Source: BOG-932 sp965276835 (GTDB taxonomy: Bacteria > Pseudomonadota > Alphaproteobacteria > BOG-932 > Roseiterribacteraceae). From it: a DNA stretch of 64,000 bases. The notes beneath the pieces were generated by a model. That model searched no databases and was not told the origin of the DNA. It saw only the letters and a list, made by a program, of their open reading frames with translations. The DNA lies in NCBI GenBank assembly GCA_965276835.1, contig OZ255631.1, positions 2,418,001-2,482,000 of the forward strand, given 5' to 3'. Numbering within the stretch: position 1 is the stretch's first letter; the number at the start of each line of letters is the position of its first letter. Made by a program: the position numbers and the translations under genes. Of this stretch, positions 15,633 through 24,980 are shown piece by piece.

Positions 15633-17642
15633 TTATTGTAACTTTATGGCGCGGTTCGCGGCGAGCGTTTTGGCGATGGCGGTCTTCAGCAGACCGATGT
15701 CGATCGGCTTCATCAGATAGTGGGAGAAGCCCGCCTGAAGCCCGCGCTTGAGGTCTGACGGCATGACGCTGGCGCTGAGTGCGATGAATTGGACGCCGGC
15801 GAATTCCGAAGTGCTCTGCAGCGACCGCAGAACGTCGTAGCCGCTGATGTCGGGCAGATCCAAATCCAGCACAATCACATCCGGCCGGTGTCGTTTTGCC
15901 ATCACGATGGCCGACACACCGTCGACGGCCTCGATCAGACGCACATTGTCGAGAGTCGCCAGGATGTTACGCATCAAATCCATGTTCCCGGGATTGTCCT
16001 CGGCATAGAGCAAACTGAAATCGCGCGGCTCCGGCATCGGGTCCGCTTCGCAGAAGCCCGCCGGCTCCAGCCGATCCGGATCGTCGGTGAAGACGGGCAG
16101 ATCGATCCAGAAACAGCTTCCCGATCCCGGCGCGCTGGTGAAACCGACGACCCCGCCCATGGATTCGACCAGCCGTGCCGTCAGCGCCAGCCCGACGCCG
16201 GTGCCCTCGATTTTCATCGCGGCGGCGCCCAGGCGATTGAACGGCTGGAACAGTTCGCCCTGCCGATCGAGCGGTATGCCGATCCCCGTATCGGTAACGC
16301 GAATTCGGATAAGGCCGTCGTCCAAATGTTCGTAGCCGAATTCGGCGCGCCCGCCGGCTCGGTTATATTTGATCGCGTTGGAACCGAGATTGATCAGGCA
16401 CTGGATCAGCCGAACCCGGTCGGCCGAGACCGCCGTAAGGTCCCAGCCCTGTTCGCCCTGGACCAGCGCTATGTCCTGCCCCTCCGCCATGTTCGAGAGC
16501 GAGGCGACGACGGATTTCATTACCGGCGCCAGCTCGACCCGCTCCACCGAAACCGACAACCGGCCGGATTCGATCTTGCTGAGTTCCAATATGTCGTTGA
16601 TCAGGTCCAGCAGATGACGGCCGCTGCGCAGGATGGCATCGACGAATTCCGCCTGCTTCCCGGTCAGCGCGCCGAACACCGGCGCCTCCAGCAACTGGGC
16701 GAAGCCCAATATCCCATTCATCGGCGTCCTGAGCTCGTGGCTCATTGTCGTCAGGAATTCCGTCTTCGCGGCATTGGCCTTTTCGGCCGCCAGTTTCGCC
16801 TCCAGCAGATTGTCGGCGGTTTCGACCAACCGGTCCTTTTCCGCCGTCAACTGTTCGGAAACCCGCGACAGCTCCAACTCGACCGTTTTGCGGTTGGTGA
16901 TGTCCTGAACCTGGCCGATGAAATATTGCGGGACGCCGCGTTCGTTGCGAACCATGGACACCGACTGCAGTCCCCAGAACAGCGTGCCGTCCTTACCGAC
17001 GATCTGCCGCTCTATCTGGAAGCTTTTGATCTTGTCCTGGATCAGATCGCCAATCTGGGCGTAAAGCACCGCCGAGTTCGCTTCGGCCGTAATGTCGTTG
17101 ATCGACATCGCACGGAACTCGTCTTCGCTATAGCCGAGCATGGCCGACAGCGCGCGATTGGCCGTCAGCCACTTGCCGTCGAGCCCGACCAGGCCAAGGC
17201 CGATCGGCGAAAATTCCATCGCATTGCGGAAACGGTGCTCCGCCTCCGCCCGCGCCGTGACATCGCTGGTGATCTCCCCGAAACCCGATAGCGCGCCCGA
17301 ACGGTCGTAGAGCGCGGTGATGACCACGTCGGCGGCGAAGGCCGTTCCATCCTTGCGCAGCCGCTGCCCGGTGACTTTCACCCGGCTGTTCTGCCGCGCC
17401 TCGACCAATTCACGTTCCGGAACCCGGTTTGTGACATCGTCTGGCGTGTAGAAGCAGGAGAAATGCCGCCCGAGAATCTCGTCGCGGTCATATTGCTTGA
17501 TCCGCTGCGCGCCTGAGTTCCAACTGAGGACAAGACCGTCCGGGTCCAGCATGACGATGGCATAATCCTCGATGCCATCGACGAGCGCCTCGTAAGCCTC
17601 GCTGGGCTGCGTCCGCAGCTTGTTGCGATCCACGCCTGTCAT
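15633..17642 (-). CDS. PAS-domain hybrid histidine kinase
   Basis: A 669-residue cytoplasmic sensor kinase with no membrane segments. Two PAS domains (about residues 15-130 and 138-252) precede a short coiled coil. The HisKA box MSHELRTPMNG has the phospho-acceptor His near 302. The ATPase domain has an N-box SNAIKYNRAGG, a G1 box DTGIGIP and a G2 box GTGVGLAL. A C-terminal receiver domain has the acidic pair in YAEDNPGN, a phospho-acceptor Asp near 593 (VLDLDLP) and the Lys in MKPIDIG. The first PAS resembles the DYAIVMLDP type found in blue-light or redox-sensing kinases, but no cysteine-containing LOV motif is seen. No separate response regulator is adjacent. Confidence 0.92.
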   Translation of the reverse strand: MTGVDRNKLRTQPSEAYEALVDGIEDYAIVMLDPDGLVLSWNSGAQRIKQYDRDEILGRHFSCFYTPDDVTNRVPERELVEARQNSRVKVTGQRLRKDGTAFAADVVITALYDRSGALSGFGEITSDVTARAEAEHRFRNAMEFSPIGLGLVGLDGKWLTANRALSAMLGYSEDEFRAMSINDITAEANSAVLYAQIGDLIQDKIKSFQIERQIVGKDGTLFWGLQSVSMVRNERGVPQYFIGQVQDITNRKTVELELSRVSEQLTAEKDRLVETADNLLEAKLAAEKANAAKTEFLTTMSHELRTPMNGILGFAQLLEAPVFGALTGKQAEFVDAILRSGRHLLDLINDILELSKIESGRLSVSVERVELAPVMKSVVASLSNMAEGQDIALVQGEQGWDLTAVSADRVRLIQCLINLGSNAIKYNRAGGRAEFGYEHLDDGLIRIRVTDTGIGIPLDRQGELFQPFNRLGAAAMKIEGTGVGLALTARLVESMGGVVGFTSAPGSGSCFWIDLPVFTDDPDRLEPAGFCEADPMPEPRDFSLLYAEDNPGNMDLMRNILATLDNVRLIEAVDGVSAIVMAKRHRPDVIVLDLDLPDISGYDVLRSLQSTSEFAGVQFIALSASVMPSDLKRGLQAGFSHYLMKPIDIGLLKTAIAKTLAANRAIKLQ

Positions 17643-17727
17643 CCCGTTATCCTGCTCCCTTGACGTCAGACCTTATCGCCTCGCCGATGGATTGAATATG
17701 GGGAGAATTGCTTGGAACTGTACCCAC

Positions 17728-18138
17728 CTATTCCTCCCAGTCGGCCTCGTCTTCTGAAATAAGGCTACCGATCATCGACGGGCCGTCGCGATGGACCCGG
17801 CCCGGATCGCCGCAGACCAGATGATGCCATTTGGGCAGCGGCAGGCCGAACGCCGCCAGGCGATAGCCGCAACTGTTGGGCAGCCAGTCCAGTTGCAACA
17901 CATTGTCCGGCGTCACCTTCACGCAGTCCGGCACCTTGGCCTTGCGGTTGGGGTAATCGGAACAGCGGTTGTTATCCAGGCAGAGAAGCCGGCAGGCAAC
18001 GTTGGACAGCGCGATTTCCCCAGTGTCGTCATCCTCTACGCGGATTTGGCAGCACAGGCCGCAGCCGTCGCAGAGCGATTCCCATTCCGCCTCGGTCATT
18101 TCGGCGAGTGGTTTGGTGAGGAAGGCGGGTTGCGGCAT
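17728..18138 (-). CDS. YcgN family cysteine-cluster protein (UPF0260)
   Basis: A 136-residue cytoplasmic protein with the UPF0260/YcgN layout: EMTEAEWESLCDGCGLCC near the N-terminus, then NVACRLLCLDNNRCSDYPNR, PDCVKVTP, LDWLPNSCGYRL and a C-terminal WHHLVCGDP. The conserved cysteines are of the YkgJ-type metal- or Fe-S-binding cluster. The biochemical role of the family is not established. It is divergent from the VOC gene at 18225 with 86 nt between. Confidence 0.88.
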   Translation of the reverse strand: MPQPAFLTKPLAEMTEAEWESLCDGCGLCCQIRVEDDDTGEIALSNVACRLLCLDNNRCSDYPNRKAKVPDCVKVTPDNVLQLDWLPNSCGYRLAAFGLPLPKWHHLVCGDPGRVHRDGPSMIGSLISEDEADWEE

Positions 18139-18224
18139 GGGACTATCTTGCCGGTCGCGATTTCGATTGTCACGGCGTGGCCGCCCGGATAGCTATCGGG
18201 CAAATCATATTCAGGGGAAATCAC

Positions 18225-18602
18225 ATGGTGCGGATCGCGACGATGTTCGGCTCGAACGACATCGAAAAGGCCAAGGCGTTTTACGATCAGGTTCTGGCGA
18301 CCGTCGGCCTGACCGGCCTGTTCGAACATGGCAGTGGCGGACGCATTTATGGCGCGAACGGTGTGCCGCTGATCTCCATCGTCCGCCCCTTCAACGGCAG
18401 CCCGGCCACCGCCGGCAACGGCACGATGGGCAGCCTTATGGTCGATTCCAAAGAACAGGTCGATGCGATCCACGCCAAGGCCCTGGAACTGGGCGGCACC
18501 TGCGACGGCCCACCGGGCCCGCGCACCGGCGGCGGAGCGACCGCCTATGCCTGCTACTTCCGCGACCTGGATGGGAATAAGATCTGCGCGATCGCGTTCT
18601 GA
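18225..18602 (+). CDS. VOC family protein
   Basis: A 125-residue glyoxalase-fold protein: MVRIATMFGSNDIEKAKAFYD at the N-terminus and CYFRDLDGNKICAIAF at the C-terminus, both typical VOC half-motifs. The first expected metal His is replaced (MFGSND), so it may be a non-metal binding member. The start at 18225 follows CAGGGGAAA; the longer frame upstream is not supported. It converges on the flavoprotein gene across a clear hairpin. Confidence 0.8.
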   Translation: MVRIATMFGSNDIEKAKAFYDQVLATVGLTGLFEHGSGGRIYGANGVPLISIVRPFNGSPATAGNGTMGSLMVDSKEQVDAIHAKALELGGTCDGPPGPRTGGGATAYACYFRDLDGNKICAIAF

Positions 18603-18612
18603 TTTCTGAAAG

Positions 18613-18633
18613 CCTCTCCCTTCTAGGGAGAGG
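18613..18633. terminator. Bidirectional terminator hairpin between convergent genes
   Basis: The 8-bp arms CCTCTCCC (18613-18620) and GGGAGAGG (18626-18633) pair around a 5-nt loop between the convergent VOC and flavoprotein genes. The T-run after it is weak (TCTTT). Confidence 0.5.
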
Positions 18634-18643
18634 TAGTCTTTGC

Positions 18644-20701
18644 CTAAATCCGGTTCGCGACCGCCGCGCCCTCATAGACCGCCTTCACGATCAGGCCGAG
18701 GCCGGTGCAATCCCCAACCGCGCGGCAGGACAGGCCGGCGGTGGTCAGCGCATCGAACAGCGACGTATCGGCAACCGGGTTGCCGGCGACGATCACCGTG
18801 TTGGCGGTGACGAGGCTGGTCTTGTCCGACGGCAGGGCGATCTCGATGCCGCCGGTCACGATGCGGATGGGTTTGGCGCAGACATTGATCGCGACCATCA
18901 GCCGTTCCAGCCGCTTCTCATGTTCCAGCCGGCGTTTCGGCCCAATCTCGGGCGCGATACCGTCCTCTGGTGTCAGGATACAGACGTCACGGCCCCGCTT
19001 GGCGAGAAATTCGGCGAGTTCGATGGCGGCCAGGTCGCCGCCGACGATGGCGACGCGGTGGCCGATCGGCAGCCAGCGGTCGGCCGCAGCGCGGATGCCG
19101 GCGGGCGTCACCATGCGGTTGATGATGCCGCCGCCGACCGCGCTTGCCAGCTTCAACCAGCCGGGAAGGGCCGGCGCATCGCCAACCGAACCGCCGGCGA
19201 CCAGCCGCCTTAACTGAGCGCCGGTAATGACATGCGGCAGGTCGATGCCCGGTATCGCAGGCACATCCAGCCGCGCGCCGGTTGCGACGATGACTTCCTC
19301 GGCGCCCAGCGACTTCACCTGCGCCGCGTCGGCCGTGACGCCAAGCCGGACATCGACCCTCAGCCGTTTCATCTCGCCGAGCAGGAAATTCAGGAACCGC
19401 TCATTGTCGCTGTGAACTGTCGAGGCCAAGGTGAGCGAGCCGCCCAATCGCCGGCTGCGTTCCAGCAATGTCACCTTGTGCCCTCGCAGCGTCGCCACCC
19501 GCGCGGCCTCCATGCCGCCGGGCCCGCCGCCGATCACAACCACCCGCCTCGGTGTCGCCGCCGTCTCGTAGCGCAGGTCCAGTTCCCGGCCCGCCGCGGC
19601 GTTGACCGCGCAGGCCATCTTGGCGTCGACCGGCCACAGAAACATGGAATCGATGCAGTTCTGGCAGGAGATGCAGCGACGAATTTCATTCAGACGGCCG
19701 CTTACGACCTTGTTGGCGAAATCCGGGTCGGCCAGCATCGGGCGGGCCAGGACGATCATGTCCGCCTTGCCCTGTTGCAATATCTCCTCGGCGAATTCCG
19801 GGTCGTGGATGCGGCCCACGACCATCACCGGCACATCGACCGCACGCTTGATCGCCTCCGCCTGGGGCACGTTGTAGCCGTTGGGATATTCCGACCCGCA
19901 GACAATCTGCGACACGGTCATGTCGCTGACCCCGCCACTGACATGAAACGCATCGACCCCGGCCGCGACCAGCAGCGGCGCGATGCGCGCTGTGTCGGAT
20001 GCCGGGCGACCGCCGGGCAGCCGCTCGAAACCCGATATCCGCAGCGTAATCGGGAAATCCGCCCCGGCGACCGATTTGATCCGTCGCAGCACCTGGGTGA
20101 GCAGGCGGGTGCGGTCCTCGATCGTCTTGGCGCCATATTCGTCGTCGCGGATGTTTTTGGCGGGCGACAGAAAATTGCCCAGCAGCATGTAGCCGTGGGC
20201 GGCATGCAGCTCCATCCCGTCATAGCCTGCCTCCCGCGCGCGGCGGGCGGCCTGGGCATACAGCTCGACAATGCCCTCCAGCTCGTGCTTTTCCAGCGCG
20301 CGCGACGGTACGCCGGTGCTGGCGCCCAGGCATATGCCGGGGCCGACGGCAGGTTCCCCGCCGAAATAGAGCCAGACCAGCGATTCCGGACCTGGATGGG
20401 TGATCTGCGGCTGCACCTTGGCGCCATAGGCATGCATCCGGTCGGTCAGCCGCCGGTGGCCGGCGATATATTCATCGGCGCCGAGCGTCAGCGATTGCGG
20501 CTGGTATTTCTGCTTCACCTCGACGGTCGAAACCTCGACCGTGATCAGCCCGACACCGCCCTTGGCCCGCGCCTCATGAAAGGCGATCAGCCGGTCGGAG
20601 ACGGTCTGGTCCTCGTTGCCGTAATTGGTGGTCATCGGCGACAGCACCATGCGGTTCTTCACCTGCATGGACCCGATCGCTATCGGCGACAAAAGCTTCA
20701 C
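18644..20701 (-). CDS. Old-yellow-enzyme / 2,4-dienoyl-CoA-reductase-type flavoprotein
   Basis: A 685-residue FMN/4Fe-4S/FAD oxidoreductase. The N-terminal TIM barrel (to about 345) has MVLSPMTTNYGN, ELHAAHGYMLLGNFLSP and the late GRIHDPEFAE and VLARPMLADPD. The iron-sulfur motif is RCISCQNC, with a further Cys at MACAVNA. The C-terminal half has the FAD Rossmann VVVIGGGPGGMEAA and a second dinucleotide motif VAIVGGDLAAIELAEF. The start GTG at 20701 is preferred because AAAGGGGAGGGG lies 6 nt upstream; the longer TTG start would put this site inside the gene. Expected to reduce enone-type C=C bonds of a CoA ester, aromatic or steroid-like substrate. A paralogue lies at 48038-50161. Confidence 0.88.
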   Translation of the reverse strand: MKLLSPIAIGSMQVKNRMVLSPMTTNYGNEDQTVSDRLIAFHEARAKGGVGLITVEVSTVEVKQKYQPQSLTLGADEYIAGHRRLTDRMHAYGAKVQPQITHPGPESLVWLYFGGEPAVGPGICLGASTGVPSRALEKHELEGIVELYAQAARRAREAGYDGMELHAAHGYMLLGNFLSPAKNIRDDEYGAKTIEDRTRLLTQVLRRIKSVAGADFPITLRISGFERLPGGRPASDTARIAPLLVAAGVDAFHVSGGVSDMTVSQIVCGSEYPNGYNVPQAEAIKRAVDVPVMVVGRIHDPEFAEEILQQGKADMIVLARPMLADPDFANKVVSGRLNEIRRCISCQNCIDSMFLWPVDAKMACAVNAAAGRELDLRYETAATPRRVVVIGGGPGGMEAARVATLRGHKVTLLERSRRLGGSLTLASTVHSDNERFLNFLLGEMKRLRVDVRLGVTADAAQVKSLGAEEVIVATGARLDVPAIPGIDLPHVITGAQLRRLVAGGSVGDAPALPGWLKLASAVGGGIINRMVTPAGIRAAADRWLPIGHRVAIVGGDLAAIELAEFLAKRGRDVCILTPEDGIAPEIGPKRRLEHEKRLERLMVAINVCAKPIRIVTGGIEIALPSDKTSLVTANTVIVAGNPVADTSLFDALTTAGLSCRAVGDCTGLGLIVKAVYEGAAVANRI

Positions 20702-21122
20702 CGTCCGCCCCTCCCCTTTGCGCAATCCCGGTCAAAAGATTGAGCCTGAAATGTTTTGCTAGAGGTACGAGGTCGGAAGGCCCGAGACAAGCATTTCAAG
20801 GAGCGCGTTATCGCTTAGTATTCCAACGGAATTCTCATCGTATTTGTATCCAATTCTAATCGATAATGCTTGTTGAAAAACTGAAGATCGATGATCAAGG
20901 CCTTGAATACAGGGACTAAAATGAGCGATCTCGTTATCACGCCGGCGTCACCAGCAGCGGCCCCGCATCGACGAGGGCGAAGCATTGCAAATCGCCCGCG
21001 AGCGGATTGTCATTCGTCTTGACGATGCGGCGCGCTGGAAAACGGCGAGAGCCTAGCGCAAGATCGGCGGCAGGGATGGATCGCACTGAAGCGATCGCCA
21101 ATCACATGGACCTGAGCCGCCG
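20702..21122. other. Intergenic region, 421 bp, no convincing gene
   Basis: This divergent gap holds an AT-rich block (about 20790-20930) likely to contain promoters. Short open frames exist: one from the ATG near 20931, and one from 21076 to the TAA at 21169-21171 that codes for a 31-residue peptide overlapping the glycosyltransferase start. Neither is supported by recognisable sequence. Confidence 0.4.
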
Positions 21123-22811
21123 TTGTTGGAAACCGACGATCGTCACGAGGCGGATCCCGAGCCGGAGATAACGCCATCGGAGCCGCTGCAAGGGTGGGTC
21201 GACGAAGTCACGTCGGCCATCCTGTCGGGCTGGGCGTGGGACAGCGCCAAGCCGAACGAACCGGTCGTCCTGCAGGTCTTCGACAATGAAATCCCGATCC
21301 TGCGGGTGGTCGCCAACCGCCACCGCGAACATCTGGAAAAAGACGGTGTCGGCGACGGGCGGCATTCGTTCTATGTCTGGTTTCCCGGCGGCCTGTCGCC
21401 ACTGATCCGCCATGTCATCGCGATCCGGCACGCACGCGACGGACGCGAAGTTCCCAATTCGCCCTTCGTCCTCGAACCATCGACGATCTTCGATCCGGCG
21501 CTGGAGGGCGCGATCGAGAAGGCCGTCGAGGCTTTGACGCTCGCCAGCGACCAGACCCACGCTTTGTCGTTCCTGGCAGGCCAGACCGAACGTCTACTGC
21601 AGAAGCGGGCCGAGACCGAGGGGCAGCAACTGCAACGCCTGGCCTATCGCGAGCTCAACCGAAGGGGGCAGGCCGATACGATCACCGATCCGGGTTTACG
21701 GGCGCTGGTGGTCGACGACGAGGTTCCGGTGACCGGACGGGACGCGGGCTCGAGCGCGATCGTCTCGCACATGTATGCGCTGCAACGGCTGGGCTATGCG
21801 GTCACCTTCGTTGCTGCCCGCCAACTGGCCGCCACCGGCCTTGGCGTCGAACAGCTGGAAGCGGCGGGCATCACCTGCTGCCGCTTGCCCTACTACGCAT
21901 CGGTGGAGGAGGTTCTGGTGCGCCAGCATCATTGCTTCGACCTGGTCTATCTGCACCGGCTGGCCAATGTCGCGAAATATCTGTCGCTGGTCCGGGAATA
22001 TAGCCCGCGCGCCCGGGTGCTTTATAGCGTGGCCGACCTTCATCATTTGCGGGTCGCCCGGCAGGCCGAGATCGAGGAGCGCCCGGAATTGATGGCCGTA
22101 AGCCGCCGGATGCGGCTGGCGGAATGCACCGGCGCGTTCCAGGCGGACGCGGTTTTGACCCATTCGATCGACGAAGCCGAATGGCTGAGGAAGTCGGTTC
22201 CGGATGCGGCGGTTTATGTGACGCCATGGTCGATCATGACGCGGCCCGTCTCCGCCCAGTTCTCGGTCCGCGGCGGCGTGGCCTTTATCGGCGGATATCG
22301 CCACCCGCCGAATATCGACGCGGCGTGTTTTCTGGTGGAAGAGATCATGCCGCTGGTCTGGCGGCAGGATCCGGCGATAACCTGTCTGCTGGTCGGCAGC
22401 GACATGCCCGAGCGGGTCAAGCTGCTTGCGCAGGACGGCGTGGAAATTGTCGGGCAGGTCGATACGCTGGCCGAGATATTCGAGCGCGTGCGGCTGACCG
22501 TGGCGCCGCTGCGATATGGCGCTGGGATCAAGGGCAAGGTGCTTGAAAGCTTTGCCGCGGGCATCCCCTGCGTCATGAGCAGGATTGCCGCCGAAGGCAT
22601 CCCGTTGCATCCGCCGCTGGACCGGCTGGTCGGAACGGACGCCGAGCAGATCGCCGCCCGGATCGTCCATATGCACAGCGACGAACTCGCTGCCTTTCGC
22701 GCGAGCGACGCCGGACTGTCGCTTATCGACGGTCAGCACAGCGAAGAGCATGTCGTGGAGACGCTGCGCACCGCGATCGACGGGCGGCCGCCGGTGGACC
22801 CGGGCCGCTGA
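21123..22811 (+). CDS. Glycosyltransferase (GT4-like) with N-terminal accessory domain
   Basis: The product is up to 562 residues. Residues of about 20-110 form a small beta-rich domain (GWAWDSAKPNEPVVLQVFDN) seen ahead of glycosyltransferases in Rhodospirillales-type genomes. From about residue 190 it is a GT-B enzyme: a DDEVPVTGRDAGSS start, GGYRHPPNIDAACFLVEE opening the C-terminal Rossmann domain, a CLLVGSDMP strand and the donor-site region APLRYGAGIKGKVLESFAAG with the conserved Glu. Family members are retaining hexosyltransferases of surface glycans. The start is uncertain: 21123 is a TTG without a good ribosome binding site. Confidence 0.78.
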   Translation: MLETDDRHEADPEPEITPSEPLQGWVDEVTSAILSGWAWDSAKPNEPVVLQVFDNEIPILRVVANRHREHLEKDGVGDGRHSFYVWFPGGLSPLIRHVIAIRHARDGREVPNSPFVLEPSTIFDPALEGAIEKAVEALTLASDQTHALSFLAGQTERLLQKRAETEGQQLQRLAYRELNRRGQADTITDPGLRALVVDDEVPVTGRDAGSSAIVSHMYALQRLGYAVTFVAARQLAATGLGVEQLEAAGITCCRLPYYASVEEVLVRQHHCFDLVYLHRLANVAKYLSLVREYSPRARVLYSVADLHHLRVARQAEIEERPELMAVSRRMRLAECTGAFQADAVLTHSIDEAEWLRKSVPDAAVYVTPWSIMTRPVSAQFSVRGGVAFIGGYRHPPNIDAACFLVEEIMPLVWRQDPAITCLLVGSDMPERVKLLAQDGVEIVGQVDTLAEIFERVRLTVAPLRYGAGIKGKVLESFAAGIPCVMSRIAAEGIPLHPPLDRLVGTDAEQIAARIVHMHSDELAAFRASDAGLSLIDGQHSEEHVVETLRTAIDGRPPVDPGR

Positions 22812-22821
22812 GGCCTGTCCG

Positions 22822-24951
22822 TTACCAGTTCTTCGCCAGGTTATACGCGTTGACGCTGCCGATGCCGGTGGCCAGATCGTAGCCGACGCCCGCTTTAAAA
22901 GCCGAGAAGAAGGACGAATTCGAGGTCGAGAGCACGCCGTACGTGCCCGACGGCCGATAGCAGTTGTGGGTGCCCTTGCAGGGGGCATCGATGTCGCCGA
23001 AGACGACGTCGTGGAAGATGCAGCTCGTTCCGATGGTCTTGCCCTTATTCGCGTAGCAACTGGCATTGCCGGACGCGCCGTATTCCGCCGCCGCAAGCTG
23101 GTAATATTTCTGCACGACATTGCCCTGCCGGCCGCCGTTGACCTGATCCACCAGCGCCTGGATCGCCGCCATGATCGGCGTCGCATAGGAGGTGCCACCG
23201 GCATTCGCGGCCCAGGTCACAGGGTTGCCCGAGCAGGGGCCGCCGCCGTTCGGATCGGTAAAGCAGGTCGCGTAATTGTGGCCCCAGACACTGCCGTCCG
23301 AGGCGAACAGCGAAACATCCGGCACGTCGCGCACACCGTCCTTGGGAACGCCGACCACGCCCGCCTGCCAGCTTGGCTTGGGGTTGCCCTTGCAAGTTCC
23401 GCTGACGACGCCGCCCACACTGGCCCGGCCGGTAAAACAGCCGCTGGGTCCGCCTTCGCCGCCACCCAGCAACAGGAACGTCGAGCCGTCGCGTGAATTG
23501 CAAAAGCCGGTCGTCCCATAGGTCACGGTCGAACCGTCCCAATAAAACGCGACCTGGGCGCTGGCACAGGTGTCGTTCCATGTCATCTCCGGAACGTATG
23601 ACTTTGCGGTCGACCAGGGCGCGCCGGCACTGGCCTTCCAATAGATCCCATCCTTACCGTCATACGTGTCGCGGAAATCGGTTCCGCCGACAGCGACATT
23701 ATATTTGGTCGCCGCCCAGCCGTTGATGCCGATGCCGACCGTCGTCCCCGTTGTTTCGGTGGCGCAGTCGGTCGCGCCGTTGTCGCCCGTGGCGACGAAT
23801 ATGGAGACGCCCTCGGCCGCTGCCTGCTGATACAGGGAGGAGAAAGCGGCGTTTTCCGCGGCAAGGTTATAGACCTCGCAAATGCCGTAGCTGATGCTGA
23901 TGACCGGCGGCGGGTTGGCGCCGTTCACCAGATTCTGCGTCGCCATATAAACGCCGTCGGTCGTCGCGGTGTCGGCACATGATGCCAGCATGATCGTTGC
24001 ATCCGGGGCGGCGGCGCTGGCCCATTCAACGTCGAGCGTCGCCTCGCCGTCATTGCCCGGGACGTGGCCGGGATTTTTGCACGCGACCTTTCCAGTGGAC
24101 GCCGGATGAACCACCTGCAATTTGCCGTCTGAATATTTGGTCAGTCCGAACACCGTCCGGAATTTCGACCAATCCGCGTTGTTGTAGAGATTGGTATCTT
24201 CGACGGTCGCGATCACCTCGCCCTTGCCGGTGTAACCGGCGGTATAGAGCGCGGTCAGGCCATAGATCGTCTGAAGATCGCCGGGTCCTACGTCCCAACA
24301 TTTCTGGCCGCCGCAATTGCCGGTGACCTTGGGTGTGTGGCGGATCTTGTTGCGGGCGCGGAAGTCGTGGAGCGAAACGACGCCCTGGACGGCCGGCGCC
24401 AGAGCGGCCGGGATCTCAGGATCGCCGACATTGGCGATGTGATCGACGCCATCCACGTTCAGCCGGTGAATCTCGGTCCGGAACGCACGGCGCACCTGCC
24501 CGGCCGTGCCGGAGAAATCGATCGCCATCCGGCTGGGATAGACGAAATTCACTGTCATGCCCTTGGCCCGCAGCCAGGCATTGACCCGGTCGATGTCGGC
24601 CTGGGCGACGCCGAAGCGCCGGCCGAACTGGGCGGCGGTCAGCCAGTGATGGAAATTGGGCGACGACTTGTCTGTCAGGCTGTCGACGAACGCATCGACA
24701 GCCTGCTCCTGCGCCTCCGAGCGGCGCAGCTGGAGCTGCATGTGGTCCAGCGGCAGTGTTTCGGCAACCGCGTGGCGATCCTGTGCGGTCGCAACCTCGG
24801 GCCGGGTGTTGCCCTCCAGCCGGATCATCTGCCGCTCGTCGACCTTGGCCGTAATCAGGGATTTCCCCGGCGTCGCTTCTTCAGCGGCTGCGGCGGCGGC
24901 CGACAGCAGCAGGGCGGCGCCGAACAGCGTCAGACAAAAACGAGAGACCAT
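22822..24951 (-). CDS. Secreted S53 family serine-carboxyl peptidase (sedolisin type)
   Basis: A 709-residue preproprotein. A signal peptide (MVSRFCLTLFG to about 24) is followed by a pro-kumamolisin activation domain (about 50-195; LTDKSSPNFHHWLTAAQFG). The catalytic domain has the Glu/Asp pair in GEATLDVEWASA, the oxyanion Asp in VATGDNGATDC, the Ser in GGTSYATPIMAA and the C-terminal calcium site around YDLATGIGSVNAYNL. These identify family S53, acid-acting endopeptidases secreted to the medium or periplasm. Many Cys residues suggest disulfides. It converges on the glycosyltransferase gene (stops 10 nt apart) and starts 29 nt after the XRE-cupin regulator on the same strand. Confidence 0.9.
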   Translation of the reverse strand: MVSRFCLTLFGAALLLSAAAAAAEEATPGKSLITAKVDERQMIRLEGNTRPEVATAQDRHAVAETLPLDHMQLQLRRSEAQEQAVDAFVDSLTDKSSPNFHHWLTAAQFGRRFGVAQADIDRVNAWLRAKGMTVNFVYPSRMAIDFSGTAGQVRRAFRTEIHRLNVDGVDHIANVGDPEIPAALAPAVQGVVSLHDFRARNKIRHTPKVTGNCGGQKCWDVGPGDLQTIYGLTALYTAGYTGKGEVIATVEDTNLYNNADWSKFRTVFGLTKYSDGKLQVVHPASTGKVACKNPGHVPGNDGEATLDVEWASAAAPDATIMLASCADTATTDGVYMATQNLVNGANPPPVISISYGICEVYNLAAENAAFSSLYQQAAAEGVSIFVATGDNGATDCATETTGTTVGIGINGWAATKYNVAVGGTDFRDTYDGKDGIYWKASAGAPWSTAKSYVPEMTWNDTCASAQVAFYWDGSTVTYGTTGFCNSRDGSTFLLLGGGEGGPSGCFTGRASVGGVVSGTCKGNPKPSWQAGVVGVPKDGVRDVPDVSLFASDGSVWGHNYATCFTDPNGGGPCSGNPVTWAANAGGTSYATPIMAAIQALVDQVNGGRQGNVVQKYYQLAAAEYGASGNASCYANKGKTIGTSCIFHDVVFGDIDAPCKGTHNCYRPSGTYGVLSTSNSSFFSAFKAGVGYDLATGIGSVNAYNLAKNW

Positions 24952-24980
24952 CGGTTGCAGCTTTCTAGGACCCGGAATCC

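Noticed and set aside
18644..20725. Longer TTG start for the first flavoprotein gene
   Set aside because: It would place the excellent AAAGGGGAGGGG ribosome binding site inside the coding region; the GTG at 20701 fits better.
21076..21171. 31-residue open frame overlapping the glycosyltransferase start
   Set aside because: It has a fair ribosome binding site, but no recognisable sequence; it could be a leader peptide, yet nothing supports it.
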